From assembly GCF_000381125.1 (NCBI RefSeq), contig NZ_KB905942.1, positions 20,153-84,152 of the forward strand: DNA of 64,000 nt. The letters are read 5' to 3'. Source of the stretch: Caldimonas manganoxidans ATCC BAA-369. GTDB lineage: Bacteria; Pseudomonadota; Gammaproteobacteria; Burkholderiales; Burkholderiaceae_C. Positions 35,875 through 44,824 of the stretch are shown here, piece by piece. The stretch's first letter is position 1. Each line of letters starts with the position of its first letter. The notes under the pieces are model-generated. The model made no database searches. It had not been told where the DNA came from and saw only the letters and a program-made list of their open reading frames with translations. The position numbers and the translations under genes are program-made.

Positions 35875-36261
35875 ATGGATGCCAGCATGTCCCGTTCGGT
35901 GCTCGGTCTGATTCTCGTCAATGTGCTCTTGACCTCGATGGCACAAATCATCCTCAAAGCAGGCATGAGTGCCGACACGGTGCAAGCTAGCTTGGCCCAA
36001 GGCGCTCGATGGTCCACGGCCTGGACGGTCGGGACCCACCCATTCGTACTGTGCGGTTTGGCGCTGTATTTCGCTAGCGCGGTTCTCTGGCTGCTGATCC
36101 TCGCCAAGGTCGAGGTCAGTCTGGCTTATCCGTTCGTGGGTTTGGGCTTCGTCATCACTATGCTGCTTGCTTGGTGGATCCATGGAGACAGCCTGACTCT
36201 CACACGCATCGCTGGCACCGTGCTCATCGCCGTCGGTGTAGCAATACTCGCGCATCAATGA
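35875..36261 (+). CDS. Small four-helix membrane protein, EamA/SMR type (ArnE-like flippase)
   Basis: About 128 residues with four predicted membrane helices, in the EamA/SMR superfamily. The first helix ends 'LTSMAQIILKAGMS', the AQ.xLKxG pattern of ArnE/ArnF-like proteins, and helix 3 carries 'EVSLAYPFVGLGFVI'. ArnE/F flip undecaprenyl-phospho-aminoarabinose; relatives in polysaccharide loci are thought to flip polyprenyl-phospho-sugars. Only one subunit is seen, which would need to act as a homodimer. The stop overlaps the next gene's start (ATGA at 36258-36261), tying it to the HAD-UbiA enzyme. An ATG at 35887 is an alternative start. Confidence 0.8.
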   Translation: MDASMSRSVLGLILVNVLLTSMAQIILKAGMSADTVQASLAQGARWSTAWTVGTHPFVLCGLALYFASAVLWLLILAKVEVSLAYPFVGLGFVITMLLAWWIHGDSLTLTRIAGTVLIAVGVAILAHQ

Positions 36262-37694
36262 GCCGAATGAACGCCTTGCATCACGACGTGCCGCTTTGCG
36301 TCGATTGTGACGGCACCCTGCTTCGCACGGATTTGCTCCACGAAGGCGTGCTTTTACTGCTCAAAAACGCCCCGTGGAAGATTTTTCTCCTGCCGATGTG
36401 GCTCTTGAAAGGGAAAGCCTATCTGAAGGCACGGCTGGCGCAATCCGTGTCATTCTCATGGAGCACGTTGCCGCTGAACGATGATGTGGTCGACATGGTA
36501 CGTCGAGCGCGCGTGGAGGGGCGAACCGTCGTCCTGGCCACGGCTTCACACCGGTCTCAAGCCGAAGGCATCGCCAGCCACCTGGGTCTGTTCGACGATG
36601 TGGTGGCCTCCGATGAGAAGGTGAACCTCTCGGGTCAAACCAAGGGCCAGGACTTGGTTTCTCGCTACGGAGAGCGTGGCTTCGACTACCTCGGCAATGA
36701 CCGGGCGGATCTACCCGTTTGGCAACATGCTCGCCGAGCCACAGTGGTATCTGCCAGCGATTCACTCATCCAGGCCGCGCGGCGAGTCACCGAAGTCGAA
36801 CGGGTGATCACCCCGATTCGTCCGGGCTCGATGACTTACCTGAAGGCACTGCGAGTTCATCAATGGCTGAAGAATTTGTTGGTGTTCGTCCCCTTGATCG
36901 CTGCGCATGCCTGGGGCCGCATCGACGAGTTGCAAGCCGCTGTGATGGGCTTCTTGGCGTTCAGCTTATGCGCATCGGCCGTCTATGTGCTCAATGATCT
37001 CGTCGACTTGGAGTCCGATCGTCGGCACGTGCGCAAACGTTTTCGGCCTTTTGCTTCCGGGCTGATCCCCATATGGCAAGGCTGCTTGATGGTCCCGGTT
37101 CTTTTGGCAGGCGCTTTCGGTATCGCAGCCTCACTGCCTGCCAGGTTTTTGCTGGTCTTGGTCTTGTATTTCTTCCTGACGCTGGCCTACTCGCTTCTCC
37201 TGAAGCGGCAGGTCATTGTGGATGTCTTAATGCTTGCTGGCCTTTATACACTGAGGGTCATCGCGGGCGGGGCTGCCACGGGCATCGTGCCGTCGTTCTG
37301 GCTGCTGGCTTTTTCCATGTTCATCTTCCTGAGCTTGGCGGTAGTCAAACGCTACTCGGAGTTGTTGGTCACGCTGCAGCAACGACAGGGGCAGCCTGCG
37401 GGACGTGGCTACACCGTCAAAGACCTGCCCGTCCTGATGTCGATCGGGACGGGATCTGGCATGGTGTCCGTGCTGGTGTTCGCCTTGTACATCAACAATC
37501 CGGAGATCTCCAAGACCTATGGCAATCCCCTTTGGCTATGGCTGGTCCCCCCCTTGTTGTTGTACTGGGTAAGCCGGCTATGGATGAAAGCGCACCGCGG
37601 CGAAATCGATGATGACCCGGTGGTTTTCGCCGTACGAGACTGGCAAAGCCTGTTGGTCGTCACCTTGTCCACCATATTTTTTTTGCTGGCATGA
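36258..37694 (+). CDS. HAD phosphatase - UbiA prenyltransferase fusion (DPPR-synthase-like)
   Basis: 478-residue fusion. Residues about 10-185 form a HAD hydrolase ('CVDCDGTLLRTD' with the nucleophile/acid Asp pair, 'VLATASHR', 'DYLGNDRADLPVW'). Residues about 190-478 are a UbiA-type polytopic enzyme with the two Asp-rich motifs 'LNDLVDLESDRRHVRKRFRP' and the region 'KRQVIVDVLMLAGLYTLRVI'. The latter matches decaprenyl-phosphate phosphoribosyltransferases (mycobacterial Rv3806c type), and the HAD part could be the matching 5-phosphatase. The predicted product is a polyprenyl-phosphoryl-pentose. With the ArnE-like protein (4-nt overlap) and the nearby GT-C enzyme it forms a plausible decoration module. 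The specific sugar is inferred. Confidence 0.87.
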   Translation: MSRMNALHHDVPLCVDCDGTLLRTDLLHEGVLLLLKNAPWKIFLLPMWLLKGKAYLKARLAQSVSFSWSTLPLNDDVVDMVRRARVEGRTVVLATASHRSQAEGIASHLGLFDDVVASDEKVNLSGQTKGQDLVSRYGERGFDYLGNDRADLPVWQHARRATVVSASDSLIQAARRVTEVERVITPIRPGSMTYLKALRVHQWLKNLLVFVPLIAAHAWGRIDELQAAVMGFLAFSLCASAVYVLNDLVDLESDRRHVRKRFRPFASGLIPIWQGCLMVPVLLAGAFGIAASLPARFLLVLVLYFFLTLAYSLLLKRQVIVDVLMLAGLYTLRVIAGGAATGIVPSFWLLAFSMFIFLSLAVVKRYSELLVTLQQRQGQPAGRGYTVKDLPVLMSIGTGSGMVSVLVFALYINNPEISKTYGNPLWLWLVPPLLLYWVSRLWMKAHRGEIDDDPVVFAVRDWQSLLVVTLSTIFFLLA

Positions 37695-37706
37695 CGCGCC
37701 ATGGAC

Positions 37707-38393
37707 TCAAAGCGAAGGCCTTTCATACACCATGGTCCAGTGCCCATACCACCAGCGATCGATGCGACTGTTGTAAATCCGGCGCAAGCCGTGCGACGCG
37801 ACCCAGGCATCGACTTGATCGGGGCCGACGTGATGCACCCATTGGCGAGCCAGCACCAGGTCATGCATCTGGTTGGCAAGTGCGCGCCAATATGGACGGC
37901 TTACCATGTCTTTGATGATCAAACGACCACCCACGGGAACCCGATCGCATAAAGAGGCCACGAAACTGCGCTGATGTGGAGATGGCACATGGTGGATCAC
38001 ATCCACGACGCTCACCACATTCCAAGGTCCAGAAGGTATGCCATCTTCAATGGATCGAACCTGAAAGTCCAGGCAGTCCGCCAGCCCAGAATCCCGTGCC
38101 GCCCGCTGAGCAGCTTGAATCGCGGGTGCAGCCACATCGAAACCATATCCCTTGTCGACTCTGCCTTGACGCGCAAGCAGCAACAGAAACAATCCTGCGC
38201 CGCAGCCAACGTCGAGCACGCGAGATCCCACAGGAACCTGCTCCATCACATCTTCCAAAGGACAGATGTGTGGACGAAGCCCCTGAAACAGCCGCACCCT
38301 GGCGTTGGGCTCGCGTCGATACACGAACCGAGCCTCGGTTGCAAGAACCGCTGCGTCCAACCGAGACGATGAAGGGATACGGTTTGCAACCAT
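37707..38393 (-). CDS. SAM-dependent class I methyltransferase
   Basis: 228-residue methyltransferase. Motif I is 'RVLDVGCGAGLFLLLLA', motif II region 'GYGFDVAAPAIQAA', and 'VVSVVDVIHHVPSPHQ' marks motif IV, as in small-molecule or sugar O-methyltransferases. The tail ('RWWYGHWTMVYERP') may bind the acceptor. The ATG at 38393 follows 'CGAGGA' upstream and is preferred over a TTG at 38417. It converges with the HAD-UbiA gene (12 bp between stops) and is 20 bp from the GT-C gene, so it probably methylates a sugar or lipid-linked intermediate of this locus. Acceptor unknown. Confidence 0.85.
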   Translation of the reverse strand: MVANRIPSSSRLDAAVLATEARFVYRREPNARVRLFQGLRPHICPLEDVMEQVPVGSRVLDVGCGAGLFLLLLARQGRVDKGYGFDVAAPAIQAAQRAARDSGLADCLDFQVRSIEDGIPSGPWNVVSVVDVIHHVPSPHQRSFVASLCDRVPVGGRLIIKDMVSRPYWRALANQMHDLVLARQWVHHVGPDQVDAWVASHGLRRIYNSRIDRWWYGHWTMVYERPSL

Positions 38394-38413
38394 GAGGTGG
38401 CGTCCTCGGAAGA

Positions 38414-39721
38414 TCAATGTGAACGCAAGACCCGCCCAGACTCATGGACGGCGCGCGCAAGCCGCGACGAATTACGCCATTGGTGAGTGAGATGGGCCAT
38501 GCCGATTCCAAAAAACATCGCAATCTGACCCGCAAAGTTCAGGTGGTAGCGATCCTGAGACACGACAACCGCATGAATCACCGTGTAAGCGACGACCGTC
38601 AGCATGACGGGTGAGAACACAACGCGCACCCATCCTTCGCGACGAGAGATCACCCAAACACCGTACAGGCTCATCAGGAAAAGTGCAGCCCATGTCACTT
38701 GGGTAAATCGTTTGAACCATAGCACGGAGGACTCCCCGAAGCGCTGAGCAATGCCTTCGGCGTTCCATCCCACTCCGATCGATTCATTGCCGTAAAGCAA
38801 AAACAATTTTCTGAAAGCACGAACGACGAATGCCACCGGATCGGCCAAGATGTACTCGCGCGCCATGGCGCCCAGCACGCGGGCTTGCACGTTGTCGGGC
38901 AATTCCGCAATGGATGGGGGCACGTTCATGTGGCTGCCTCCGGTGCCTGGCGTATTACCCATCCATAACGTGATGCCTCCATTGGTGGAAATGAGAACCA
39001 GCTCGCCATAGAGCTGGTAGTTGCGCCAAGTCCATGGGGCAATCACCACAGCCATGACCACACCTGCCATCAGAGCCGTTCGTAGCTGATGCCCCAGATG
39101 ACGACGGGGAACCGACGAGGTCAACACCATGGCCATCGCGTACACGCCCGGCAGCATGAGCGCTTGGGGGCGAACCAGAGCAGCCATGCCCAAGAGCAAT
39201 CCGGCCCAGGCTCCCCGCCGCCAAACCGAGCCTCGAGGCATCGTCCAGACATCCAAGGCCGCCACCGTCAACGTTGCGAACAGCAACTCACTGGCCAAGA
39301 TGGTGGTGAACATGATCAAAGTAGGCCATGCTGCCAACAAACCGGCACACCACAGGGCCGCCGACTCCCCATAAAAACGGCGGGCGACCCGAGCCGAGGT
39401 CAGAATGAGAGCCACGGAGATCATGATGTGCACAACGACCAAGCTCGCGTAGCCATAGCCGAACATCCAGTACATCGCGGCATAAACGAACGATGTCCCA
39501 GGAGGCCAGAAAGCGAATGGATGCTCCGGCGTCCAGCCAAACACGGCGTGCTCGACGAGGTTGCGAGCAAATATGTCGTAGCCGGCACTGTCCGACAGCG
39601 GGATCACTGGGATGAGCAGGGCCCACACCAGTCTCAGCGACACGGCCATGACAATGATCCACATCAAGCGTCGGGCATCGGACCAGCGCTCTTCTCCACG
39701 TGAAAACAAAGCATCTTGCAT
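38414..39721 (-). CDS. GT-C glycosyltransferase (ArnT/PMT-like, GT39/83 type)
   Basis: Polytopic protein of 435 residues with about 9-11 membrane segments. The first periplasmic loop carries the acidic motif 'IPLSDSAGYDIFARNL' (candidate catalytic Asp) followed by 'HPFAFWPPGTSFVYA', the pattern of ArnT/PMT-type transferases that use polyprenyl-phosphate sugars in the periplasm. A C-terminal 'AVVVSQDRYHLNFA' is also typical of this fold. The start at 39721 follows 'ACAGGA'. Because donors of GT-C enzymes are polyprenyl-linked, it is the natural user of whatever the neighbouring HAD-UbiA and ArnE-like proteins make. Confidence 0.85.
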   Translation of the reverse strand: MQDALFSRGEERWSDARRLMWIIVMAVSLRLVWALLIPVIPLSDSAGYDIFARNLVEHAVFGWTPEHPFAFWPPGTSFVYAAMYWMFGYGYASLVVVHIMISVALILTSARVARRFYGESAALWCAGLLAAWPTLIMFTTILASELLFATLTVAALDVWTMPRGSVWRRGAWAGLLLGMAALVRPQALMLPGVYAMAMVLTSSVPRRHLGHQLRTALMAGVVMAVVIAPWTWRNYQLYGELVLISTNGGITLWMGNTPGTGGSHMNVPPSIAELPDNVQARVLGAMAREYILADPVAFVVRAFRKLFLLYGNESIGVGWNAEGIAQRFGESSVLWFKRFTQVTWAALFLMSLYGVWVISRREGWVRVVFSPVMLTVVAYTVIHAVVVSQDRYHLNFAGQIAMFFGIGMAHLTHQWRNSSRLARAVHESGRVLRSH

Positions 39722-39734
39722 CGCGAGATCCTGT

Positions 39735-40646
39735 CTATTGGCATTGCGGATGCCCATGCGCTTTGAGCAATGCACGCACTCGATCGGGCTGCTGGAATCG
39801 CATCATCTTGCCAAGCAAAGACTTCTTCATAAACGGAAAACCGGCGTCCACAAGCTCGAAAGGTCGCCGTAGGCACGGATCGTCGATCGACGTCCCATCG
39901 CTGTACCAATAAGCGCCCACCGACATGGATTGGTAGGCCACGCGAGCCATCAAGAGCTCTTGGACCCAGATGACCTGATCAGCCCCATCAAACGCATGAT
40001 CTGAAAAAAAGACTGCGCGTAACTGACTCAACCGAGTGCCGGTGACATGCCGAACGATGAAGGCATACGACTGAAGATGGTTCTCATTGAGCGCCGACCC
40101 AGTAAAGCCGGTCAGGTCCCAACGCGCCTCCCGCAAGAAAGGCAACACGGGATGAAACGGACCGAACATCGAATCATTGAGAAGGAGCACGTCCGCATGA
40201 GGGGAATGCTCGGCAATCGTCTCGAGTGCCAAGGTGTAAGCAGAAAAGTCGTACCCTCCCAACCCTTTCCAATACAGAGCATTGGCATACGAATGCAGCT
40301 CTTCGGGAACAGCAGACGCGTCGGAAGTGGCGCACACGACGAGAACGCTGCACCCCTCATCGCGCAAGCGGCTCAACGTGAAGCGGTGGGCTTCACTCAA
40401 CTGACCCCATGGAAGGAAAATGAAATAGGCCACCCAACGCTCACGGGCAAAGGCCGGCTTGATCGCCACCGAGGGGGGCCTCGGACGCCGGTAGAACCGG
40501 CAAGCGACCCATCGCTTCCAACGAATACGCAAACTTGGTTCGCTCGGCTCGAAGTCCCACCATGTTCGAAGGCCCGCGACATCGCCAAGGCGCAAACCAC
40601 CAGTCACGCCCCCACCGTCCGATGACTGTTGCAGCATGGCGTTCAT
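39735..40646 (-). CDS. RgpF-like glycosyltransferase (rhamnan synthesis F family)
   Basis: 303-residue protein. The core 'ADVLLLNDSMFGPFHPVLPFL' and 'FTGSALNENHLQSYAFIV' match the rhamnan synthesis protein F (RgpF) family, whose members act in rhamnose-containing polysaccharides. An N-terminal region rich in Trp and Arg (about residues 25-65) precedes the domain and its role is unclear. It lies 13 bp upstream of the GT-C gene and 5 bp downstream of a GT2 gene. The local sequence is less GC-rich than the flanking EPS genes. Donor and linkage are not determinable. Confidence 0.75.
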   Translation of the reverse strand: MNAMLQQSSDGGGVTGGLRLGDVAGLRTWWDFEPSEPSLRIRWKRWVACRFYRRPRPPSVAIKPAFARERWVAYFIFLPWGQLSEAHRFTLSRLRDEGCSVLVVCATSDASAVPEELHSYANALYWKGLGGYDFSAYTLALETIAEHSPHADVLLLNDSMFGPFHPVLPFLREARWDLTGFTGSALNENHLQSYAFIVRHVTGTRLSQLRAVFFSDHAFDGADQVIWVQELLMARVAYQSMSVGAYWYSDGTSIDDPCLRRPFELVDAGFPFMKKSLLGKMMRFQQPDRVRALLKAHGHPQCQ

Positions 40647-40651
40647 CAGGT

Positions 40652-41608
40652 TCAGCCTCCCAACACAATCTGCATGGAGCGACCAAGCTGGCCGATCAAA
40701 TCACGCTTTTCGCGTAGCGGGCGAGGACCAAGCAGCGTTCGGATCGCGACCAGGATGGCCGACGTGAGAATGATGGCTTTGGCAGCGAACGCGTGGACGA
40801 CGCCTCCATGTTTGCGAAAGTAGCGCACCTGGTTGCGCATGAACTCCGCCCTCCACAACGGATGGCGAACGATGGAGGCACTCCCCACATGAAAGATGCG
40901 CGCCTCGGCCAAGAATCGAATCGGACGCCCCGAGCGCCAGATGCGCAGGCAAAGATCCACATCGCTATAAAACAGAGGCATCGATTCGTCGAAACCACCG
41001 ATGGCATCGACGTCGCTGCGACGCATGAGCAGGCACGCACCGGGCGGCTGCTCTACATCGGCTGACGACAGGTGGTCGAAGTCTTTCATCGACGCATGGT
41101 CGCGGTATCGTCGAGCGAACTCGAACCGCTCAAAACCGAACTGGTCAATGGCGACTTCGATGAGCTTTGGGAACCTTCGGCAGATGGGCTGTACGCTCCC
41201 ATCCGGATTGTCCAGACGAGGAGCGACGGCCCCGTAGGCCGGGTGGGTTTCGAGAAACTCCATCATCCGTCGCAATGCCTTCGGCGTGACGATGGTGTCG
41301 GAGTTGAGGTAGCAAATGTAGCGCCCCTTGGCAACGGACGCTCCCTGATTGCACGCCTTCGAGAAATACTCGTTGCGCTCATTGCGAATGAGCAACACCT
41401 GCGGGAACTCTCGTGCCACCATGTCGGCCGACCCATCATGGCTGCCGTTGTCCACGACAATGACCTGCAGCGTGCAGCCCTGGTCTTGATGGAGGAGCGA
41501 CCGCAGGCAGTCGCGCGTCAGTTCCAGAGTGTTCCACGAAGGAATCACCACGGAAATGTCCGGCTGCACACCTTCAGAGTCCTGCAGATGGAGACTGTTC
41601 ATAGGCAT
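40652..41608 (-). CDS. Glycosyltransferase, GT2 family (rhamnosyltransferase-like)
   Basis: About 318-residue GT-A enzyme: 'ISVVIPSWNTLELTRDCLRS', 'VIVVDNGSHDGS', 'YICYLNSDTIVTPKAL' (metal site), 'EQPPGACLLMRRSDVDAIGG' and 'PLFYSDVDLCLRIWRSG' (base region). This is the rhamnosyltransferase-like WcaA branch, like the gene at 14446 but clearly different in sequence. The start is uncertain between ATG 41608 and ATG 41602; either overlaps the wzx 3' end by about 30 nt, as expected for coupled genes. Confidence 0.9.
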   Translation of the reverse strand: MPMNSLHLQDSEGVQPDISVVIPSWNTLELTRDCLRSLLHQDQGCTLQVIVVDNGSHDGSADMVAREFPQVLLIRNERNEYFSKACNQGASVAKGRYICYLNSDTIVTPKALRRMMEFLETHPAYGAVAPRLDNPDGSVQPICRRFPKLIEVAIDQFGFERFEFARRYRDHASMKDFDHLSSADVEQPPGACLLMRRSDVDAIGGFDESMPLFYSDVDLCLRIWRSGRPIRFLAEARIFHVGSASIVRHPLWRAEFMRNQVRYFRKHGGVVHAFAAKAIILTSAILVAIRTLLGPRPLREKRDLIGQLGRSMQIVLGG

Positions 41609-43136
41609 GGGAGCGTGTTTGAGTTTCTTCGGCGGGTGGCCTGACCTGCTGCAACCATTCGCCTGCCATCTTGGCCAAAGGCCATCCAAACACTGCGGTC
41701 GCAAGCAAGGCCTGGGCAAGCAACCGCCACGCAGGGTGGAGGTGTTGCAGGATTCCGATCTGCGCGGGCAACACGAGGATGAAACAGACGGTCATGGCGA
41801 TGACCAGGGTGTAGCGCAGCTCAGGCCACACGTCGAGCAATTGGATGCGCCGCGCCAGATACATGGCCAGCACGAGCTTGATCAGGTCAGACAGCGCAGC
41901 GGCCCACACCGCACCGACGAGCCCTCCCCAAGCGATTGCCGGCGCAAGCAAAATGCAAAATGACGCCACCTTGGTTCCATTGACGGCTGCCACCCAGTGG
42001 GCTCGTCCGCTGGCCAGGAAAGCCGCGCCATAAATGCCATCGATGATGGCAAACCACGCGCCAATCGACAGAATCACGATGTAGGTCCCGGCATCGGCGT
42101 AGCGATGGTCATACGCCAAGTCCACGAAGCTTTGAGCGCAAACGATCACGGCCGTCACCAGGTAGGCACCCGCCAAGAGCATGGGAGGCTTGGATCTGGC
42201 CACGATCCGACTCAGCGGTTCATGGCGATCGAGCATGCGTGCATACAGAGGAAAGGCAATCGCCATCTGTAAACGCCCCATGAGCATGGGCGTCATGATC
42301 GCCAGGCTGGCGGCAATCGCGTACACGCCGACTTGGTCCAGTGGAAACAAGCGCGCGAAAACCAACTTGTCGATCTGCAACGCAAAAAAGCTGATCACTG
42401 TGCTGAGGAACACCCACTTCCCGAAATGGACGATGTCGCGCACCGCAGACCGATCCCAACAGAATCGGTTGCCAGCGCCAGGAAGCATGAGATGGCTGAG
42501 CACGCAATGCAGCAAGGCGCTGACGATCGCCCCCAGGGCCATTGCCAGCACGGAACGAGTGACCCACGCCGTCAACAGCATGACAACCATGCCGCCGAGT
42601 TGCGCGGCCAGCTCGATGAACGTCACCCGCGACAAGTTGACATGCCGCGCCGCGGTCTTGAGCTTGGTGGACTGGAATGCGTCCACCAGTGTACCTATAG
42701 CCACCAGCGGAATCAGCCATCGAAGGTTCCAAGCGGCAGGATCGTTTTGAGCATAGAACGCTGCCACTGGCCATGCCAAGGCTGTGGCCACCGCGGCGAG
42801 CACGAGGCCACGCAGCACTTGAAGTGTCCAAGCCGTATCGAGAAAATCCCTCTCGTCGCCGCGCTTGTTCTGAACGATGTTCGGCCCCAATCCGATGTCG
42901 GAAAACATCACCAGGCCTTGCATGATGGCCGCCACGATGGCCATCAATGCGAAAGCTTCTTGGAAGAGAAGCGCGGCCAAAAGGATGTTTCCAACGAGGC
43001 GGCCCACCTGCGAAAGACCAAATCCCAGCAGCACCCAGGCCGTGCCTTGAGCGACCCGATGACCCAGATCCTTCGCACCACTGGCTTGGGTGGATGATGA
43101 GGATTGCGATGCAGTGAGTGCAGCGGGTTCGGACAT
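41574..43136 (-). CDS. Wzx-type lipid-linked oligosaccharide flippase
   Basis: 520-residue MOP-superfamily membrane protein with about 12-14 predicted helices that moves undecaprenyl-diphosphate-linked repeat units to the periplasmic face. Seen: an N-terminal 'GTAWVLLGFGLSQVGRLVGN', 'MFSDIGLGPNIVQNKR' (a conserved loop motif of the family), and 'HFGKWVFLSTVISFFALQIDK'. The length and pattern fit the WzxC/polysaccharide-biosynthesis group. The start ATG at 43136 follows 'GAGAAAG'. It is 23 bp from wzy and overlaps a GT2 gene, an arrangement usual for Wzx/Wzy loci. Confidence 0.9.
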   Translation of the reverse strand: MSEPAALTASQSSSSTQASGAKDLGHRVAQGTAWVLLGFGLSQVGRLVGNILLAALLFQEAFALMAIVAAIMQGLVMFSDIGLGPNIVQNKRGDERDFLDTAWTLQVLRGLVLAAVATALAWPVAAFYAQNDPAAWNLRWLIPLVAIGTLVDAFQSTKLKTAARHVNLSRVTFIELAAQLGGMVVMLLTAWVTRSVLAMALGAIVSALLHCVLSHLMLPGAGNRFCWDRSAVRDIVHFGKWVFLSTVISFFALQIDKLVFARLFPLDQVGVYAIAASLAIMTPMLMGRLQMAIAFPLYARMLDRHEPLSRIVARSKPPMLLAGAYLVTAVIVCAQSFVDLAYDHRYADAGTYIVILSIGAWFAIIDGIYGAAFLASGRAHWVAAVNGTKVASFCILLAPAIAWGGLVGAVWAAALSDLIKLVLAMYLARRIQLLDVWPELRYTLVIAMTVCFILVLPAQIGILQHLHPAWRLLAQALLATAVFGWPLAKMAGEWLQQVRPPAEETQTRSHAYEQSPSAGL

Positions 43137-43159
43137 GGGCGTCTTTCTCACGGGGGGCT

Positions 43160-44737
43160 TTACTGCGACAGGGCCCCGAGATAGGGGTTGTCATGCCGCG
43201 CACCGTAGGTCGCAGCGCGAACGTCCGCATGTGATTTGTCTTTGACAGATGCAGCATCCGCTTGGCGGACAAAGGTCACGCAAAGTGCCAGCAGCATCCA
43301 GTAGAACACCGGGATCACGGTGATGCTGCTGACCGTCGCGATCGTGACGGCCACCCCCACCAGCGCCCCCAGCAGGGATCGCCCCAAAGGCTGAAGCTCT
43401 TCGTCTCGACAGGCCGGTTTGCGCAGCGAACGCCACAGCAGCAGCCCTATCCACAAGAAAGGCGCCACGAACAAACCCAGGCCCACCGCACCGGAAGACA
43501 AGGCCACGCCGATGTAAGTGTTGACGATGTCGATGATGCCTTGGCCTTGGCGCATCACCTGCATCGCGGGGTGCAACAGGAAATCGGGCACACCAAAAAT
43601 CGGACTTTCCCAAAACACGATCATCGACACATCGAAAAGCCGTTGTCGATACTCGACACTGCCCGGCTCCACCGTACCGACGAAGGGCAAGAGATCAATG
43701 AAATCGTCCGCATACGGCGTCAACAGCAAGACGCCAAACCCCATCGCGCCCAAGACCACCAAGGCCACCAGACGCTTGAGGCCCCCGGGCCCCAACGCCA
43801 TCGCGGCCACGATCCCGGCAGCAGCCCCCACCCAAGGGCCTCTGGACAAGGCAGCAAACAATCCTGCGGCCAGCACCAGCATCGAAAACAGCGCTTGCCA
43901 CCGTGCAGCCAACTGTCGTGCGAGCCCCATCGAAAAGATCAGGGCGATCATCATCGTGTAACCCAGCGCAATTGCGTTGAGCGAAGTGACATTGGCCCGC
44001 AAGGCTCCGCCTTCCCCTCGGGTGAGGTACATCGGCAGTGAAATCGGTAAACCGAGGGCCTGGCGCAGACTTTCGTACAGCAGCCAATGGCGCGTCATCT
44101 CGAAGACCGCGAGCACCGCAGTGATGGACACCGCCAGGGTCAAGGATGCCATGCATTCTTTGAGCGCTGCCACGGACCTCACCGTGCGCGTGACGACGAA
44201 GTAAGGCAACCAAATGTCAAGCCAGAGATAGAACCCGAATCGCATCGTCCCGGTGACCGAATCGAACATCGACCGGTGCACGAACGAATACAGCAAGTAG
44301 GTCAGCAGCAAGCCATCGCATATCCGCCACGGTCCACTTGCCGGATCGGACGGCTGCCTCGCCAAGCGCAGTGCGGCAGGCAGCAAGATGGCCAGATGAA
44401 GCATGCGCACATGGTTGATGGCGAAGATGTGTTCCATCAGGCCCATGCCGGGGATGGGTTGCTCGAAGCCTGGAACCGCCACGACCAATAGCGCATACAA
44501 CGCCGCCGGGTTGTGTTCTTTTTTTCCAGCCATCAGCAACACGAGGCTGGCGAAGATGGTGTACAGCCAAAAGTCGTGGGACAAGAAGGCCAGCAGCGTG
44601 ACGGCAAACCACAGTTTGCAGCGACGATTGAAGTCCTCCCTGCCCATCAAGCGGCCAACCACTGCCCGGCGAGCCACCCAAAACGCTGGAATCGCCACCC
44701 CCAGCACGACGATGAGGGCCCTGAAATGCTCTGGCAT
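43160..44737 (-). CDS. Wzy-type polysaccharide polymerase / O-antigen ligase family protein
   Basis: 525-residue polytopic protein with about 12 helices, of the O-antigen ligase/polymerase superfamily. A large periplasmic loop follows 'ALSRGPWVGAAAGIVAAM' (the SRGPW segment is the recognisable part of the Wzy_C region) and contains 'SVEYRQRLFDVSMIVFWESPIFGV', a stretch typical of EPS polymerases. It would polymerise repeat units flipped by Wzx. Assignment as polymerase rather than ligase is from context: between wzx and epsG with no lipid-A core genes nearby. It is 87 bp from epsG. Confidence 0.87.
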   Translation of the reverse strand: MPEHFRALIVVLGVAIPAFWVARRAVVGRLMGREDFNRRCKLWFAVTLLAFLSHDFWLYTIFASLVLLMAGKKEHNPAALYALLVVAVPGFEQPIPGMGLMEHIFAINHVRMLHLAILLPAALRLARQPSDPASGPWRICDGLLLTYLLYSFVHRSMFDSVTGTMRFGFYLWLDIWLPYFVVTRTVRSVAALKECMASLTLAVSITAVLAVFEMTRHWLLYESLRQALGLPISLPMYLTRGEGGALRANVTSLNAIALGYTMMIALIFSMGLARQLAARWQALFSMLVLAAGLFAALSRGPWVGAAAGIVAAMALGPGGLKRLVALVVLGAMGFGVLLLTPYADDFIDLLPFVGTVEPGSVEYRQRLFDVSMIVFWESPIFGVPDFLLHPAMQVMRQGQGIIDIVNTYIGVALSSGAVGLGLFVAPFLWIGLLLWRSLRKPACRDEELQPLGRSLLGALVGVAVTIATVSSITVIPVFYWMLLALCVTFVRQADAASVKDKSHADVRAATYGARHDNPYLGALSQ

Positions 44738-44824
44738 GACCGATGACCTGCGCGTTTCAAAGACCCCGAGTCCAGCGTTTCCGCGTCGATCCTGAGCGAC
44801 GATGCACCGATGTGTTGGATGCCA

